Positions 24,425 to 33,490 of a DNA stretch of 64,000 bases are shown here, piece after piece. A program made the position numbers and the translations under genes. Position 1 is the stretch's first letter; every line of letters starts with the position of its first letter. The stretch comes from Desmospora profundinema (GTDB lineage: Bacteria > Bacillota > Bacilli > Thermoactinomycetales > DSM-45169), in contig NZ_JAVDQG010000004.1 of the NCBI RefSeq assembly GCF_031454155.1, forward strand, positions 310,001-374,000. The letters are read 5' to 3'. The notes under the pieces are model-generated. The model was not told the origin of the DNA, made no database searches, and saw nothing but the letters and a program-made list of their open reading frames with translations.

Positions 24425-25492
24425 ATGCCCCGGATCCTCTCGGTTGGGACCGCTGTTCCCGAATATGTTCTGGATCAGGATGAAGCAAAGCAATTTGCCG
24501 GTGGATTGTTCCGGGAATCCTTTTCGGATATCGAAAGATACCTTCCGATCTTTGAGCATGCGGCCATCCGAACGCGCCGCCTGAGCCGCCCGCGGACGTG
24601 GTTTGAGGAGGAGCGGAGCTTTCGGGAGAGAAACCGGGCTTATACGGAAGTGGCCTGCCGCTTGGGCGAGGAGGCCATCAGGCGCTGTCTGCGGCCGGTG
24701 GGATTGGATCCATGCGAAGTGGATCATCTCATCTTTGTCTCCACATCCGGGCTGGCCACTCCCAGCATTGATGCTCGCATGGTGAACCGCCTTTCCCTCC
24801 AGCGTCATGTGAAACGGACGCCGATTTGGGGGTTGGGTTGTGCCGGGGGGGCTTCGGGTTTGTCCCGGGCATACGAATATGCGCGGGCATTTCCCGACAG
24901 CCGGGTGGTGCTGTTGGCGGTGGAGTTGTGCAGTCTCACCTTTCGCCGAAATGACCAAAGCAAGAGCAATCTGGTGGCCACGTCGTTGTTTGGAGATGGA
25001 GCAGCAGCGGTGTTGGTGACAGGGGATGAAGCGGAGGTGCCGTACAAGCCGAAGGGATCACCGCGCGTGGTGGATACCATGAGCACCACTTGGCCCGATT
25101 CATTGGATGTAATGGGATGGGATGTGGCGGATGACGGTCTGAAGGTGGTCTTTTCCCGCGACATTCCCGGTATCGTGCGCCAGGAAGTGCGGCCGGCGAT
25201 CCAATCGTTCCTGGATCGAAGTGGGTTAGGATTGGAGCAATTGGGGCGCTTGATCGCCCACCCCGGCGGAGCCAAGGTGTTGGCCGCCTATGAAGAGGCC
25301 TTGGAACTGCCGCGGGAGTCCCTGCGTCACGCCCATGCCGTATTGGGTCAATACGGAAACATGTCTTCGGCGACGGTTTTATTTGTTTTGGAGCGGGAGC
25401 TGCAAGAAGACCATTTACCCGGTACTGCTGGACTTCTGACCGCTCTGGGGCCGGGGTTCAGTTCGGAACTGATGTTACTGGAGTGGGATTGA
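24425..25492 (+). CDS. bpsA: Type III polyketide synthase (BpsA/chalcone synthase-like)
   Basis: 355 residues from ATG 24425, with CGGAGGAG upstream; the open frame begins at 24314 but has no site there. Thiolase fold with catalytic Cys139 in WGLGCAGGASG, His in LIAHPGGAKVL and Asn in QYGNMSSAT, the Cys-His-Asn triad of the family. In B. subtilis BpsA makes alkylpyrones from long-chain acyl-CoA and malonyl-CoA. The next gene is the matching methyltransferase, so the pair probably makes alkylpyrone methyl ethers. Identification of this pair by order and motif is strong; chain length is unknown. Confidence 0.88.
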   Translation: MPRILSVGTAVPEYVLDQDEAKQFAGGLFRESFSDIERYLPIFEHAAIRTRRLSRPRTWFEEERSFRERNRAYTEVACRLGEEAIRRCLRPVGLDPCEVDHLIFVSTSGLATPSIDARMVNRLSLQRHVKRTPIWGLGCAGGASGLSRAYEYARAFPDSRVVLLAVELCSLTFRRNDQSKSNLVATSLFGDGAAAVLVTGDEAEVPYKPKGSPRVVDTMSTTWPDSLDVMGWDVADDGLKVVFSRDIPGIVRQEVRPAIQSFLDRSGLGLEQLGRLIAHPGGAKVLAAYEEALELPRESLRHAHAVLGQYGNMSSATVLFVLERELQEDHLPGTAGLLTALGPGFSSELMLLEWD

Positions 25493-25507
25493 ATGGGAGG
25501 AGCCGGA

Positions 25508-26083
25508 ATGATGACAGGAATCTGGTGGATCCTGGTGATCCTGGGGTTGCAGCGGGGAGTCGAATGCTGGATCGCACATCGTCATTCGATTTGGGCCCAA
25601 TCTCAGGGAGGCGTGGAGGCGGGACGGGAACATTACCCCCTGCTGGTGGGAGTTCACCTGTTGTTTTTTGCCGGACTGGCGCTGGAGGCGGGGGTGTACG
25701 GGACGGTTCCTCCTTTTTGGTGGCCACTGCCGCTGGCGTTATTTCTGTTGGCCCAAGCGCTGCGCATTTGGTGTTTGTCTTCCCTGGGTTCTTACTGGAA
25801 TACGCGGATCTGGGTCATTCCGGGTCACCGTCCCGTGATCCGGGGGCCTTATCGCTACTTGCGTCATCCCAACTACGCAGTGGTGGTAACCGAATTGTTG
25901 ACTCTTCCCGTGGCGTGTGGGGCGTGGATTACGGCCGCTGTTGTATCCGTACTCAATCTGTGGGTTTTATTGCGGGTTCGCATTCCGGCGGAAGAAGCGG
26001 CGTTGACCGCCTACACCGATTACAGGAAAGCCATGCCCTGCCGCCGCTGGCTGCCCGGGCACAAAGAATCGACGGAAAATTAA
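25508..26083 (+). CDS. bpsB: Isoprenylcysteine methyltransferase-like protein (BpsB/YpbQ)
   Basis: 191 residues from ATG 25508, GGGAGG seven bases upstream. Integral membrane protein of the ICMT family. The cofactor-binding C-terminal half has VIPGHRPVIRGPYRYLRHPNY and a late E-E-x-x-L-T-A-Y segment. It follows the type III polyketide synthase as in the B. subtilis bpsA-bpsB pair, where BpsB O-methylates alkylpyrones. Confidence 0.87.
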   Translation: MMTGIWWILVILGLQRGVECWIAHRHSIWAQSQGGVEAGREHYPLLVGVHLLFFAGLALEAGVYGTVPPFWWPLPLALFLLAQALRIWCLSSLGSYWNTRIWVIPGHRPVIRGPYRYLRHPNYAVVVTELLTLPVACGAWITAAVVSVLNLWVLLRVRIPAEEAALTAYTDYRKAMPCRRWLPGHKESTEN

Positions 26084-26242
26084 GATCCAAAGGTGGTGTC
26101 CGGTGCGAAAAATACCGGCTTGTTTTCCCGGAACAAATTCGTTTTAATGGAAGGGAGACTAGAATCGATGCACAAAGAATAATCATGTTGCAAAAAGGAT
26201 CCTCAATCCTGAGGGAGCGACAGTCGATTGGGAGTGAGCCGA

Positions 26243-26485
26243 TTGGCAATGGATGTGGAAGAGATTCCGCTGCATGACCTCGTTACTGAACATCTGTCCG
26301 AACGGGCCAAGGAAATATACAGCTCATCCTTTCATATGGTTTGGATTCATACTCAAGGGGAACGGGTGGAGCGGCAGAAAATCGCCCACCAAGTGGCCTG
26401 GGACCGCCTAAAGCAAGAATACACCCAGCCTGTGCGATCTCCGATCCAAGTGGATCCCGGATCGTTTGAGCTGAAAAAGAAATAA
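26243..26485 (+). CDS. ChaB-family protein
   Basis: 80 residues if TTG 26243 is used; ATG 26249 is the next choice, but GGGAGTGAG is better placed for 26243. The core LVTEHLSERAKEIYSSSFHMVWIHT and IAHQVAWDRLKQEY fit the ChaB pattern (helix, then ...AHxVAW..VK..Y). ChaB was named for calcium transport regulation in E. coli, but the role in Gram-positives is unknown. The 160 bases before it hold no gene I can support. Confidence 0.7.
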   Translation: MAMDVEEIPLHDLVTEHLSERAKEIYSSSFHMVWIHTQGERVERQKIAHQVAWDRLKQEYTQPVRSPIQVDPGSFELKKK

Positions 26486-26505
26486 AAGTACCTTTCCATA
26501 GAATG

Positions 26506-26542
26506 GAGCGTCTTTCACCCCGGAGGGGTGGGAGGCGTTTTT
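26506..26542 (+). terminator. Rho-independent terminator
   Basis: GCGTCTTTCACCCC pairs with GGGGTGGGAGGCG, followed by TTTTTC, after the ChaB-like gene. Confidence 0.75.
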
Positions 26543-26582
26543 CATCTTTTTTTCATAACGGAATCGGAGGAGGCACGGAGAC

Positions 26583-27275
26583 ATGTTGGATACCAGGGCT
26601 GCGTGGCGGGCGGGAGTGGTTGCTGCTGTCCCCATTATGATCGGATATTTGCCCATTGCGATTACGTTTGGGGTAATCGCGCAACAGACGGGTGTGACTC
26701 CGTGGGAAACCACTTTCATGTCGATGTTCGTGTTTGCCGGTGCCAGTCAATTCATGGCGGTGCAGATGGGTGCGGCAGGTGCCGGGGTACTGGAAATTGT
26801 GATTGCTACTTTTGTTCTTAATTTTCGCCACTTTGTGATGAGCCTTTCCCTGATGGAACGGCTGCCCTCTATTTCACGCAGGTGGAAGTGGCTGTTGTCC
26901 TCCGGGATTACGGATGAAACATTTGCGGTTGCTTCCTTTGAAGCAAGAAAGCGGGAGCTTCATCGCTTTCAATTGGCGGGATTGATTCTGGGGGCCTATG
27001 TTTCCTGGGTGGTTGGTTCCTTGGGCGGACATTGGATGGCGCAGACGATTCCGCCGGCTCTCAGCGAAAGCATGTCCATCGCGTTGTATGCCATGTTTAT
27101 CGGGTTGTTGATCCCGGCAGTGCGCGGCGCTTGGCGGGCAGCGGCGGTGGCCGTCACCAGTATGCTGTTATGTGCGGCGTTCCAGGCGGTCTTGGACAGC
27201 GGTTGGGCGATTGTGATGGCAACGGTGATCGCAGCCGGTTTGGGTTCGTTTTGGATGAAAGGGGAGGGTGACTAA
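26583..27275 (+). CDS. azlC: AzlC-family branched-chain amino acid exporter, large subunit
   Basis: 230 residues, membrane protein with the AzlC pattern: PIMIGYLPIAITFGVIA near the N terminus, FVFAGASQFMAVQM, and NFRHFVMSLSL. AzlC with AzlD exports branched-chain amino acids and analogues. The stop TAA overlaps the AzlD start by one base. Confidence 0.9.
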   Translation: MLDTRAAWRAGVVAAVPIMIGYLPIAITFGVIAQQTGVTPWETTFMSMFVFAGASQFMAVQMGAAGAGVLEIVIATFVLNFRHFVMSLSLMERLPSISRRWKWLLSSGITDETFAVASFEARKRELHRFQLAGLILGAYVSWVVGSLGGHWMAQTIPPALSESMSIALYAMFIGLLIPAVRGAWRAAAVAVTSMLLCAAFQAVLDSGWAIVMATVIAAGLGSFWMKGEGD

Positions 27276-27577
27276 TGTGGATTTGGATTATTCTGGGGAT
27301 GGCGTTGGCAACCATGATTCCGCGCTGGATGCCGGTATGGCTGGTGGATCGGTGGGAGCTACCTGACTGGTTTCGCGGCTGGTTGCAAGCCATTCCCTTT
27401 GCCGCATTGGGAGCGCTGATCTTTCCCGGCATCCTGTCTGTGGAACCCCGTGAGCCGCTGGTGGGTTTGATCGGTGGACTAGTGGCGGCAGTTCTGGCTT
27501 GGTTCCGGCTTCCGATTCTGGTTGTGATCATCGGTGCTATCGGTACGGTCATGGTATGGCGGTGGTGGGGATGGTAA
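27275..27577 (+). CDS. azlD: AzlD-family small subunit
   Basis: 100 residues, four hydrophobic segments, beginning in TAATG with GGGGAGGG upstream. It carries AzlD features (MIPRWMPVWLV near the N terminus and IPFAALGALIFPGIL). It forms the exporter with AzlC. Confidence 0.88.
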   Translation: MWIWIILGMALATMIPRWMPVWLVDRWELPDWFRGWLQAIPFAALGALIFPGILSVEPREPLVGLIGGLVAAVLAWFRLPILVVIIGAIGTVMVWRWWGW

Positions 27578-27697
27578 CCCGCCGCCTCTTTGTTTGTTCC
27601 GGGAGTCTTGAGTGAATAACTGTCGTGAGCCGGTAATGGAGACAGCATCACCGATCCACACTGGTAAGAGAACAGGAAGAGGGAAAGGAGCGGTTGG

Positions 27698-27972
27698 ATG
27701 CTGGTCAGCAGCAATAACGCCATCAGCCTTGGCTGGATTGATGTCACTCCTTGGCAGAAACGATTCGTCCGCCAACCGGAGACTCTTTCACAGGAAGACC
27801 ACCGACAGCATCCAGCGGGACGTGTCGGCCGACCGGAGGATATCGTCCGCGCGGTTCGTTTTTTGGCGTCGGAGGAGGCGGATTTATCGTTCATCTGGTG
27901 GTGGATGGCGGTATGTCGGTCAAGATGATCGATATGGAACCGGGAGGGGTCGGCAACCACTGCTTATTTTAG
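27698..27972 (+). pseudogene. Remnant of a short-chain dehydrogenase (C-terminal part, frameshifted)
   Basis: One frame reads NAISLGWIDVTPW, HRQHPAGRVGRPEDIVRAVRFLASEEAD, the usual C-terminal third of an SDR enzyme. The closing VVDGGMSVKMI is found in a second frame, about a dozen codons later, so a frameshift or small deletion separates them. The Rossmann glycine motif and the Tyr-Lys active site are gone; 27578-27697 holds nothing I can assign. Confidence 0.75.
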
Positions 27973-29136
27973 GATCCCTTTACTTCCAAACTCCTTAATC
28001 TTCGCTTTCACTTGGACTTCGATGGGGATTTCACTGTACCGCTTTTTCCATTCCTTCTCCTCTTTTTTCCAGGTTTCGATGGAATGAATACGCAATTGGT
28101 TTCCAAATCCGGCGATATCCGTTTGAAGCATTTTGGACTTACGGATGGTTTGTGCCACCAGACGACGGACCTCTATTTCCACCGCATCCTCCAGTTGGTC
28201 GATCATTTCCTCTTCAAACGTGTCATTTCCCTTGATCCAGTTTTCGATCAATCGCCCTTCCACATTTACCATAGCCACGAAGGACAGGCGGGACCCCTTG
28301 ATGCGGGGGATCAGTTTGGTCGGTTTTACACCCTGAACTTCATAGACGATGGGGGCTGCCGTATTGGGGGGGCGGACGACCACCTGTCCTCCCTCGGCTT
28401 CTCCGGACAAAAGGCCGTATCCGTCCATCTCTTCTCGGTTCAGCCATCCCACCTGCTTTTTGGTTTCCCCGTCAATCACCGCTCCTCCCTCCATTTGATG
28501 GGTTCCACGGTGAATGTTGACCCGGGGAAGGACGAAATCTCGTTTCTGGTTCATGGCTTTGACCGCTTCCCCGAGCGCGGGCTCTACCCCTAAGCTAAGG
28601 GATTTTTTACGATTTTCTTCGATCATCTCATCCAGGGCGATGGAGGGGACTTCCTCCTGCTTGCGGCCCCCTTCCAATACGGCTTTCGCCTCTCCCCTGG
28701 TAATGAATACTTTGACGCTCCTGCGAACTTCGGGACTTCGCACATACAGGTTGAGCAGTTCATCGAGAGGGACGGTTCTGGCGATGGCGTCACTGATTAC
28801 AACCACTCTCACATATTGAAAAAAGGGGGTGCGATTCCATAGGGTGGCCACTTCCCGACTGGCCTGCAGCATGGTGTCGCTTTGGGAGGCGATGTTTTCA
28901 AAGGTGCGGGCTCCTCCCCCTCCCCCCCCTCCTCCTTGAGGATCCTGCGGTTGATTTTGTTGTTCCAGGATTTGATGGGTGACCCGGAAGCGGGTTTTCT
29001 CGTCGACTTTTACTTGATCGATCCCCAGCCCCATCACAAAGGCCAATTCATTGATTTCCCGCCGATCCCAACATCCGGTGAGAAGCGTCACCGCGATCAC
29101 TAGGATCAATCCTTTTCGCCATAGGTTAATTTCCAC
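27964..29136 (-). CDS. gerC: Spore germination lipoprotein, Ger(x)C family
   Basis: 390 residues; the signal peptide ends in LLTGCWD, a lipobox with lipidated cysteine. The GCWDRREINELAFVMGLGID start is typical of GerAC/GerBC/GerKC proteins. A run of eight glycines lies near residue 70, encoded by a cytosine-rich tract that could slip. Third gene of the receptor operon; it overlaps the permease gene by 11 bases. The C subunit anchors the germinant receptor on the outer face of the inner spore membrane. Confidence 0.9.
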   Translation of the reverse strand: MEINLWRKGLILVIAVTLLTGCWDRREINELAFVMGLGIDQVKVDEKTRFRVTHQILEQQNQPQDPQGGGGGGGGARTFENIASQSDTMLQASREVATLWNRTPFFQYVRVVVISDAIARTVPLDELLNLYVRSPEVRRSVKVFITRGEAKAVLEGGRKQEEVPSIALDEMIEENRKKSLSLGVEPALGEAVKAMNQKRDFVLPRVNIHRGTHQMEGGAVIDGETKKQVGWLNREEMDGYGLLSGEAEGGQVVVRPPNTAAPIVYEVQGVKPTKLIPRIKGSRLSFVAMVNVEGRLIENWIKGNDTFEEEMIDQLEDAVEIEVRRLVAQTIRKSKMLQTDIAGFGNQLRIHSIETWKKEEKEWKKRYSEIPIEVQVKAKIKEFGSKGILK

Positions 29137-30217
29137 CGACAGCCCTCCGTATACCGGCTACGATCCACAACAGGAAGGGAATCGCTCCTGCGGTCACCAA
29201 CGCCGCATAACCCACGAAATCGCTAAACCGGAACATTTGGTTTACATTTTGGGGAAAGATGGCCAGCACGTAAGCAACGGGGATCAAAAGCTTGACAGTG
29301 GTCTCTATTTTCCATCCGAACATCTCATGCAATCCATGGGCAGAAACATAATAGAAGCTGCCAAAGGTAGTGTAGATGGTAATCACCCACCCCACGAAGA
29401 AAAACAGCTCAAACCGTTCAAAGAAGAGAGCGGGATAAGCGATTTCCGTGGTCATCTCCAAAAGCGGGTAGGTGATTGTCGCGGTGGCTTCGGGGGTGAG
29501 TACACCCACGACAATGATGATGGTAGTGGTGTAAAGAAGGATGGGAACGCCGATGCCCATCAGGGTGGCTTGGACCGTTTCTTTGGTGCTGTTCATAAAA
29601 GCGGCCAGAACCAGCATGATTTCAAAGCCGAGAGAAGCGTAGATCGTGCTTTCGAGCGCTTTTACAATCGGTTTCCATCCATCTTGCAGCACGGGTCGGA
29701 GTCGATCCAAATCGAATCCCGGTATGCTTTGCGCAAGAACCAACAAGAAAATCAGCATGATCAGGGGGAGGAAAAATTCATGCAATCGGACATAGGGGCG
29801 CCATCCTCCCATGAGCGGATAGACCCCCATCAGGATAAAGATAAACACCAGGAATCCGATCGGAGTGGTCTCCAACAGGTAGAGACGGATCACCTCCGCT
29901 TGGATGCGGGCGCTGTAGGTGGCGACACATAAGAAGTACAGACAGTAAAACAGCCCCACCAAGATACCGAGAGGCTTTCCCAAAATGGTTTGGCTGTATT
30001 GGAACAACGTCTTCCCCGGAAATCTTCTGGCAAACTTAACGATAAACACCCCGAGGCTCAATGAGATAACCCCGCTCACCAGCATGCTGATCCACACGTC
30101 GGGAGAGCCTTCGGAGGCATCGACGGCGACACGGGGAAGTGTGATGATACCGGCCCCAACGATGGAGGAGATCAATACAACAGTCATTTGGTAACGGGTC
30201 ATTGAGTAGGAAGGCAT
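29126..30217 (-). CDS. Germinant receptor permease, GerB (GerAB/spore permease) family
   Basis: 363 residues in about ten membrane segments, with the APC-superfamily start QMTVVLISSIVGAGIITLPR typical of the B subunit. This subunit is thought to carry the germinant-binding site. It lies 15 bases downstream of the A subunit gene and overlaps the C subunit gene. Confidence 0.9.
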   Translation of the reverse strand: MPSYSMTRYQMTVVLISSIVGAGIITLPRVAVDASEGSPDVWISMLVSGVISLSLGVFIVKFARRFPGKTLFQYSQTILGKPLGILVGLFYCLYFLCVATYSARIQAEVIRLYLLETTPIGFLVFIFILMGVYPLMGGWRPYVRLHEFFLPLIMLIFLLVLAQSIPGFDLDRLRPVLQDGWKPIVKALESTIYASLGFEIMLVLAAFMNSTKETVQATLMGIGVPILLYTTTIIIVVGVLTPEATATITYPLLEMTTEIAYPALFFERFELFFFVGWVITIYTTFGSFYYVSAHGLHEMFGWKIETTVKLLIPVAYVLAIFPQNVNQMFRFSDFVGYAALVTAGAIPFLLWIVAGIRRAVGGN

Positions 30218-30232
30218 CGTCCCATCTCCTCA

Positions 30233-31705
30233 TTATTTACGGTCGGGATCTTTTGGGTGGAGCAACAGGGGCCTTGTCTTCATCAGCCGCCAGGACACGC
30301 GCAGGACGATATCTTTCCAATCAGACAGACGGAAAGAGACAAAGGGGTTCATATAATCGACCCCGAAACTGTTTAACCGCATCAAATAACCCACTAAAAA
30401 TATGAAGAACAACAGCACGCCGTAAAGTCCCAGGCTGGCTGCGAAGATCATGACGATAAATCGCAGGTAACGAAGCGCGATCCCCATCCCGAAGTGGGGA
30501 AGGGAGAAAGAGCTGACCGCTGTGAAGGCGACTACGATCACCATGATGGGGCTTACGATACCGGCGGTGACGGCAGCTTCCCCGATGACCAGACCACCGA
30601 CGATCCCTACGGCTTGACCCACCGGGCGCGGCAATCGAACCCCCGCTTCACGGAGGATTTCAATCGTGACTTCCATCAACAGCGCTTCTAGAAAAGCGGG
30701 GAAAGGAACCCCGGTCCGCGTTTCGGCGATGGAGATGGCCAGCTGGGTCGGGATCAAACCCTGGTGGTAAGACGTGAGCGCGATGTAGAGTCCCGGCAGG
30801 AACAACGTGACAAAAGCAGCGATATAGCGTAGGATGCGGATCAAGGTGCCGGGAATCCAGTGTCCGTAATAATCCTCCGGCGACTGGAAAAACATCGGGA
30901 GGGTGACAGGAGCGAGCAGGGCCGACGGGCTGCCGTCCACCAGTATGACGACCTGCCCTTCCAGCAATGCGCTGGCTACTCTGTCCGGCCGCTCGGTATT
31001 TTGCATCAGGGGAAACGGAATCAGCTTGGGTTCTGCTAATAACTGTTCCAAGGTGCCGTCTTCCAGCACATCCATATCCACCTGTTCCAACCGTTCGGTG
31101 ATATCCGTTACCACATCTGGATTGGCCACATCTGTGATGTAAGCCAGGATGATATCTTTACGCGTCCGCTTCCCTTTTTGGAAAAGGACGAAGGATAGAT
31201 GGGGATCTCGGATTTTACGCCGGATTAAGGTAGTGTTGATCTGTACGTTTTCCACAAAGCCTTCCCGGGGACCACGCACGACCGCTTCGGTCGCCGGTTC
31301 CTCAATCTGCCTTGAATCCCACCCCCGGGTGTCCAAGGTCCAAACTCCCCGCTCATCCAGCAGCAATATGGATTGTCCGGACAAAAGGGAGGTGATGAGA
31401 TCATCCCTGGAACGAAGGGGCTCCAACTCCCCATTACTGACGACATCGGTCAAATTGTCATCAGTGAGAGCAAAAGGGTAGGACTGCAGGGGAGACAGGA
31501 TGTGAAGATTGACCCGCTCCATTTCGGTCATGCCGTCGATATAGACCAGCACACACGTGGTTTCTGGCTTTCCCCCTTGAAAAGGCCGGATTACAAGATC
31601 ATAGCTTTGCTTGATTTCATTTTTAATAAAACGGGTGAAAGAATCAGCATCCAGCGGTATGGCCGGCTGCTGCCGCGTTTTTTCTCGTTTTCTCCGACGT
31701 CTCAT
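30233..31705 (-). CDS. Germinant receptor subunit A (GerA family)
   Basis: 490 residues from ATG 31705, with GGGAGGGGAGG upstream. The long N-terminal cytoplasmic domain ends near residue 290 and leads into several membrane segments, with the GerA pattern ETRTGVPFPAFLEALLMEV and VGQAVGIVGGLVIGEAAV. First gene of an A-B-C receptor operon. A CATAATA sequence on the minus strand about 45 bases upstream (31743-31749) could be a forespore sigma -10, but I see no matching -35. Confidence 0.92.
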   Translation of the reverse strand: MRRRRKREKTRQQPAIPLDADSFTRFIKNEIKQSYDLVIRPFQGGKPETTCVLVYIDGMTEMERVNLHILSPLQSYPFALTDDNLTDVVSNGELEPLRSRDDLITSLLSGQSILLLDERGVWTLDTRGWDSRQIEEPATEAVVRGPREGFVENVQINTTLIRRKIRDPHLSFVLFQKGKRTRKDIILAYITDVANPDVVTDITERLEQVDMDVLEDGTLEQLLAEPKLIPFPLMQNTERPDRVASALLEGQVVILVDGSPSALLAPVTLPMFFQSPEDYYGHWIPGTLIRILRYIAAFVTLFLPGLYIALTSYHQGLIPTQLAISIAETRTGVPFPAFLEALLMEVTIEILREAGVRLPRPVGQAVGIVGGLVIGEAAVTAGIVSPIMVIVVAFTAVSSFSLPHFGMGIALRYLRFIVMIFAASLGLYGVLLFFIFLVGYLMRLNSFGVDYMNPFVSFRLSDWKDIVLRVSWRLMKTRPLLLHPKDPDRK

Positions 31706-31813
31706 GGCAACCTCCCCTCCCTTTGTTTTTCCTAAAATGGGTTTATTATGTATTTACCACAGGGGAGAGACGTCGAGGTTTGTGGATGAATGTCGGAAAG
31801 ATCTATTTTTAAA

Positions 31814-31851
31814 TAAAAAAAGACTGCTGACGAAATTCTGCGTCAGCAGTC
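31814..31851 (-). terminator. Rho-independent terminator of the aminopeptidase gene
   Basis: On the minus strand GACTGCTGACG, 8-base loop, CGTCAGCAGTC, followed by seven T. Confidence 0.9.
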
Positions 31852-31860
31852 CCGGTGTTT

Positions 31861-33216
31861 TTATTTCCGATCCCAGTCGGGATTGGGGAAGGAGGATTGT
31901 TTCAGTTTGTTGGTTTTTTTCGGCTTGCTTAACTTGTTGTCGTTGGCCAGGTTGTGGGTTAACAGGGTGACCAACGTACCGGTGTTGTGCAGGTTCCGCT
32001 TGGAGATCTTGTCCAGCGAATCTTCCGGACTATGGTAGTAGGGGTCCGGGCTGTAGTGAAGGAAAGCCACCGGTATACCCGCCTGGGCAAAAGGCCGGTG
32101 GTCGCTTCGGGTGGAAGCCCCCCGTTCATAGTTGTAACCATAAGTTTGGACATAGTCTTCGGCCAGATCAGCGACGAAGGATTCATCATCCTCTGAGGCG
32201 GTCAGAATCCCCAGCGTGTCACCGACACCCACCATATCCAGGTTGATCATCGCAGCGATGCGACTCAACTCATCGGCATGAAGCGATTGGACATAACGGG
32301 TGGAGCCCACCAGTCCCACTTCCTCCGCACCGAAAAAGATGACACGGACATCATGGCGCAGCTTCTCTTTAGACAACACCCGGGCCATTTCCAGCAAGGT
32401 GGCGCTGCCGGAGGCATTGTCGTTGGCGCCGGGAGAGCCCTGGACACTGTCATAGTGGGCACCCACCACAATGGTTTTTGCCTGGCGCGTGTCTCCTTTT
32501 TGTGCTTTGATGGTCCCGATCACGTTTTGCGAATAGCTGGGATTCAGCTCTACGTCGGCTTTGATCCGGGCTTTCACGGTTTCGTCGGACATCAGCCGGT
32601 TTTTCAACGATTCCCCGTCAGTTTTGTCAAGGGATACCGTTGGGATCGGCCCTGGTTGCCCTAAGGTACCGCTTAGTTCCCCATCGACGTTGTTAAAGAT
32701 CATGGCGCCTATGGCACCGGCATCGGCAGCATTTTTCGATTTTTCAAAAAAGGTGATGGCCCCGCGCTGGATCAGGACGATTTTCCCTTCCACATCCAGA
32801 TCGCTAAAATCCTCCGGCTGCCCCAGGCCGGCGTAGACCACGTCAGCGCTTAACCCTTCCTTGGGTGTGGGCGGGGTGTAGGTAAAGGGTTTGGCATCCA
32901 GTGAGTGTTCCTCCGGAGTGGTGACGGTTACTTCCGCTCCATTGCCCTTAAAAGCCATGATGGGGAACGTTTGACGTTCCACTTCCAATCCGTAACGCTT
33001 CAGTTGACGAGCGATGAAGTCCGCTGCCCGGTGCTCTTCCTTAAACCCGGTGACGCGCGGGGCTTTTGTCAGGGTGTCGATATGGTTGTAGATTCGATCC
33101 GCAGACACTTTGTTGGCCACATTTTGGGTATGTACAGGTGCGGCATAAGCCGTTTGGGTGAACACCAGGGCCAGAGCCAAGGTAAACACCAAGATGGCCC
33201 AACGCTTGTTTTTCAT
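31861..33216 (-). CDS. Secreted M28-family zinc aminopeptidase with PA domain
   Basis: 451 residues; signal peptide of about 25 residues ending TAYAAP. A PA-type insert spans roughly 115-230. The catalytic M28 domain begins near 240: zinc ligands in GAHYDSV, GANDNASG, FFGAEEVGLVGS (general-base Glu), NLDMVG and FLHYSPDPYYHSPEDS. It resembles B. subtilis YwaD. It probably scavenges peptides outside the cell. Monocistronic, with its own terminator. Confidence 0.92.
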   Translation of the reverse strand: MKNKRWAILVFTLALALVFTQTAYAAPVHTQNVANKVSADRIYNHIDTLTKAPRVTGFKEEHRAADFIARQLKRYGLEVERQTFPIMAFKGNGAEVTVTTPEEHSLDAKPFTYTPPTPKEGLSADVVYAGLGQPEDFSDLDVEGKIVLIQRGAITFFEKSKNAADAGAIGAMIFNNVDGELSGTLGQPGPIPTVSLDKTDGESLKNRLMSDETVKARIKADVELNPSYSQNVIGTIKAQKGDTRQAKTIVVGAHYDSVQGSPGANDNASGSATLLEMARVLSKEKLRHDVRVIFFGAEEVGLVGSTRYVQSLHADELSRIAAMINLDMVGVGDTLGILTASEDDESFVADLAEDYVQTYGYNYERGASTRSDHRPFAQAGIPVAFLHYSPDPYYHSPEDSLDKISKRNLHNTGTLVTLLTHNLANDNKLSKPKKTNKLKQSSFPNPDWDRK

Positions 33217-33417
33217 ACGGATTCCCCTCCTATTTGATTATTTCTGTTTCCCTTGTATATTATTAATTTTCAGTTGATTTTTGTCAATAGTTTTGCAGAT
33301 TTTAAAAAAAATAGAGTCAGTTGACGGTGGAAGTAGGGCGGATTGTTGCCTCTCCCTCTTAAAATGACGTTTTCTATGACGAGGAAAGCTTTTCTCGCCA
33401 ACTAGGCTGTCATGTTG

Positions 33418-33446
33418 TTGTCGTGAACGAATAGTTCGATTATACT
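33418..33446 (+). promoter_or_regulatory. SigA-type promoter of the molybdopterin oxidoreductase
   Basis: TTGTCG (33418-33423), 17-base spacer, TATACT (33441-33446), 44 bases ahead of the start. The spacer contains a small palindrome CGAATAGTTCG. Confidence 0.6.
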
Positions 33447-33490
33447 GACCAGTAGGTATGTAGATGATTCCCATACATGGAGGTGTTCTC

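Noticed and set aside
27154-27960. Minus-strand 268-codon frame over azlCD and the dehydrogenase remnant
   Set aside because: Composition is Ser/Thr/Pro-rich noise, no motif.
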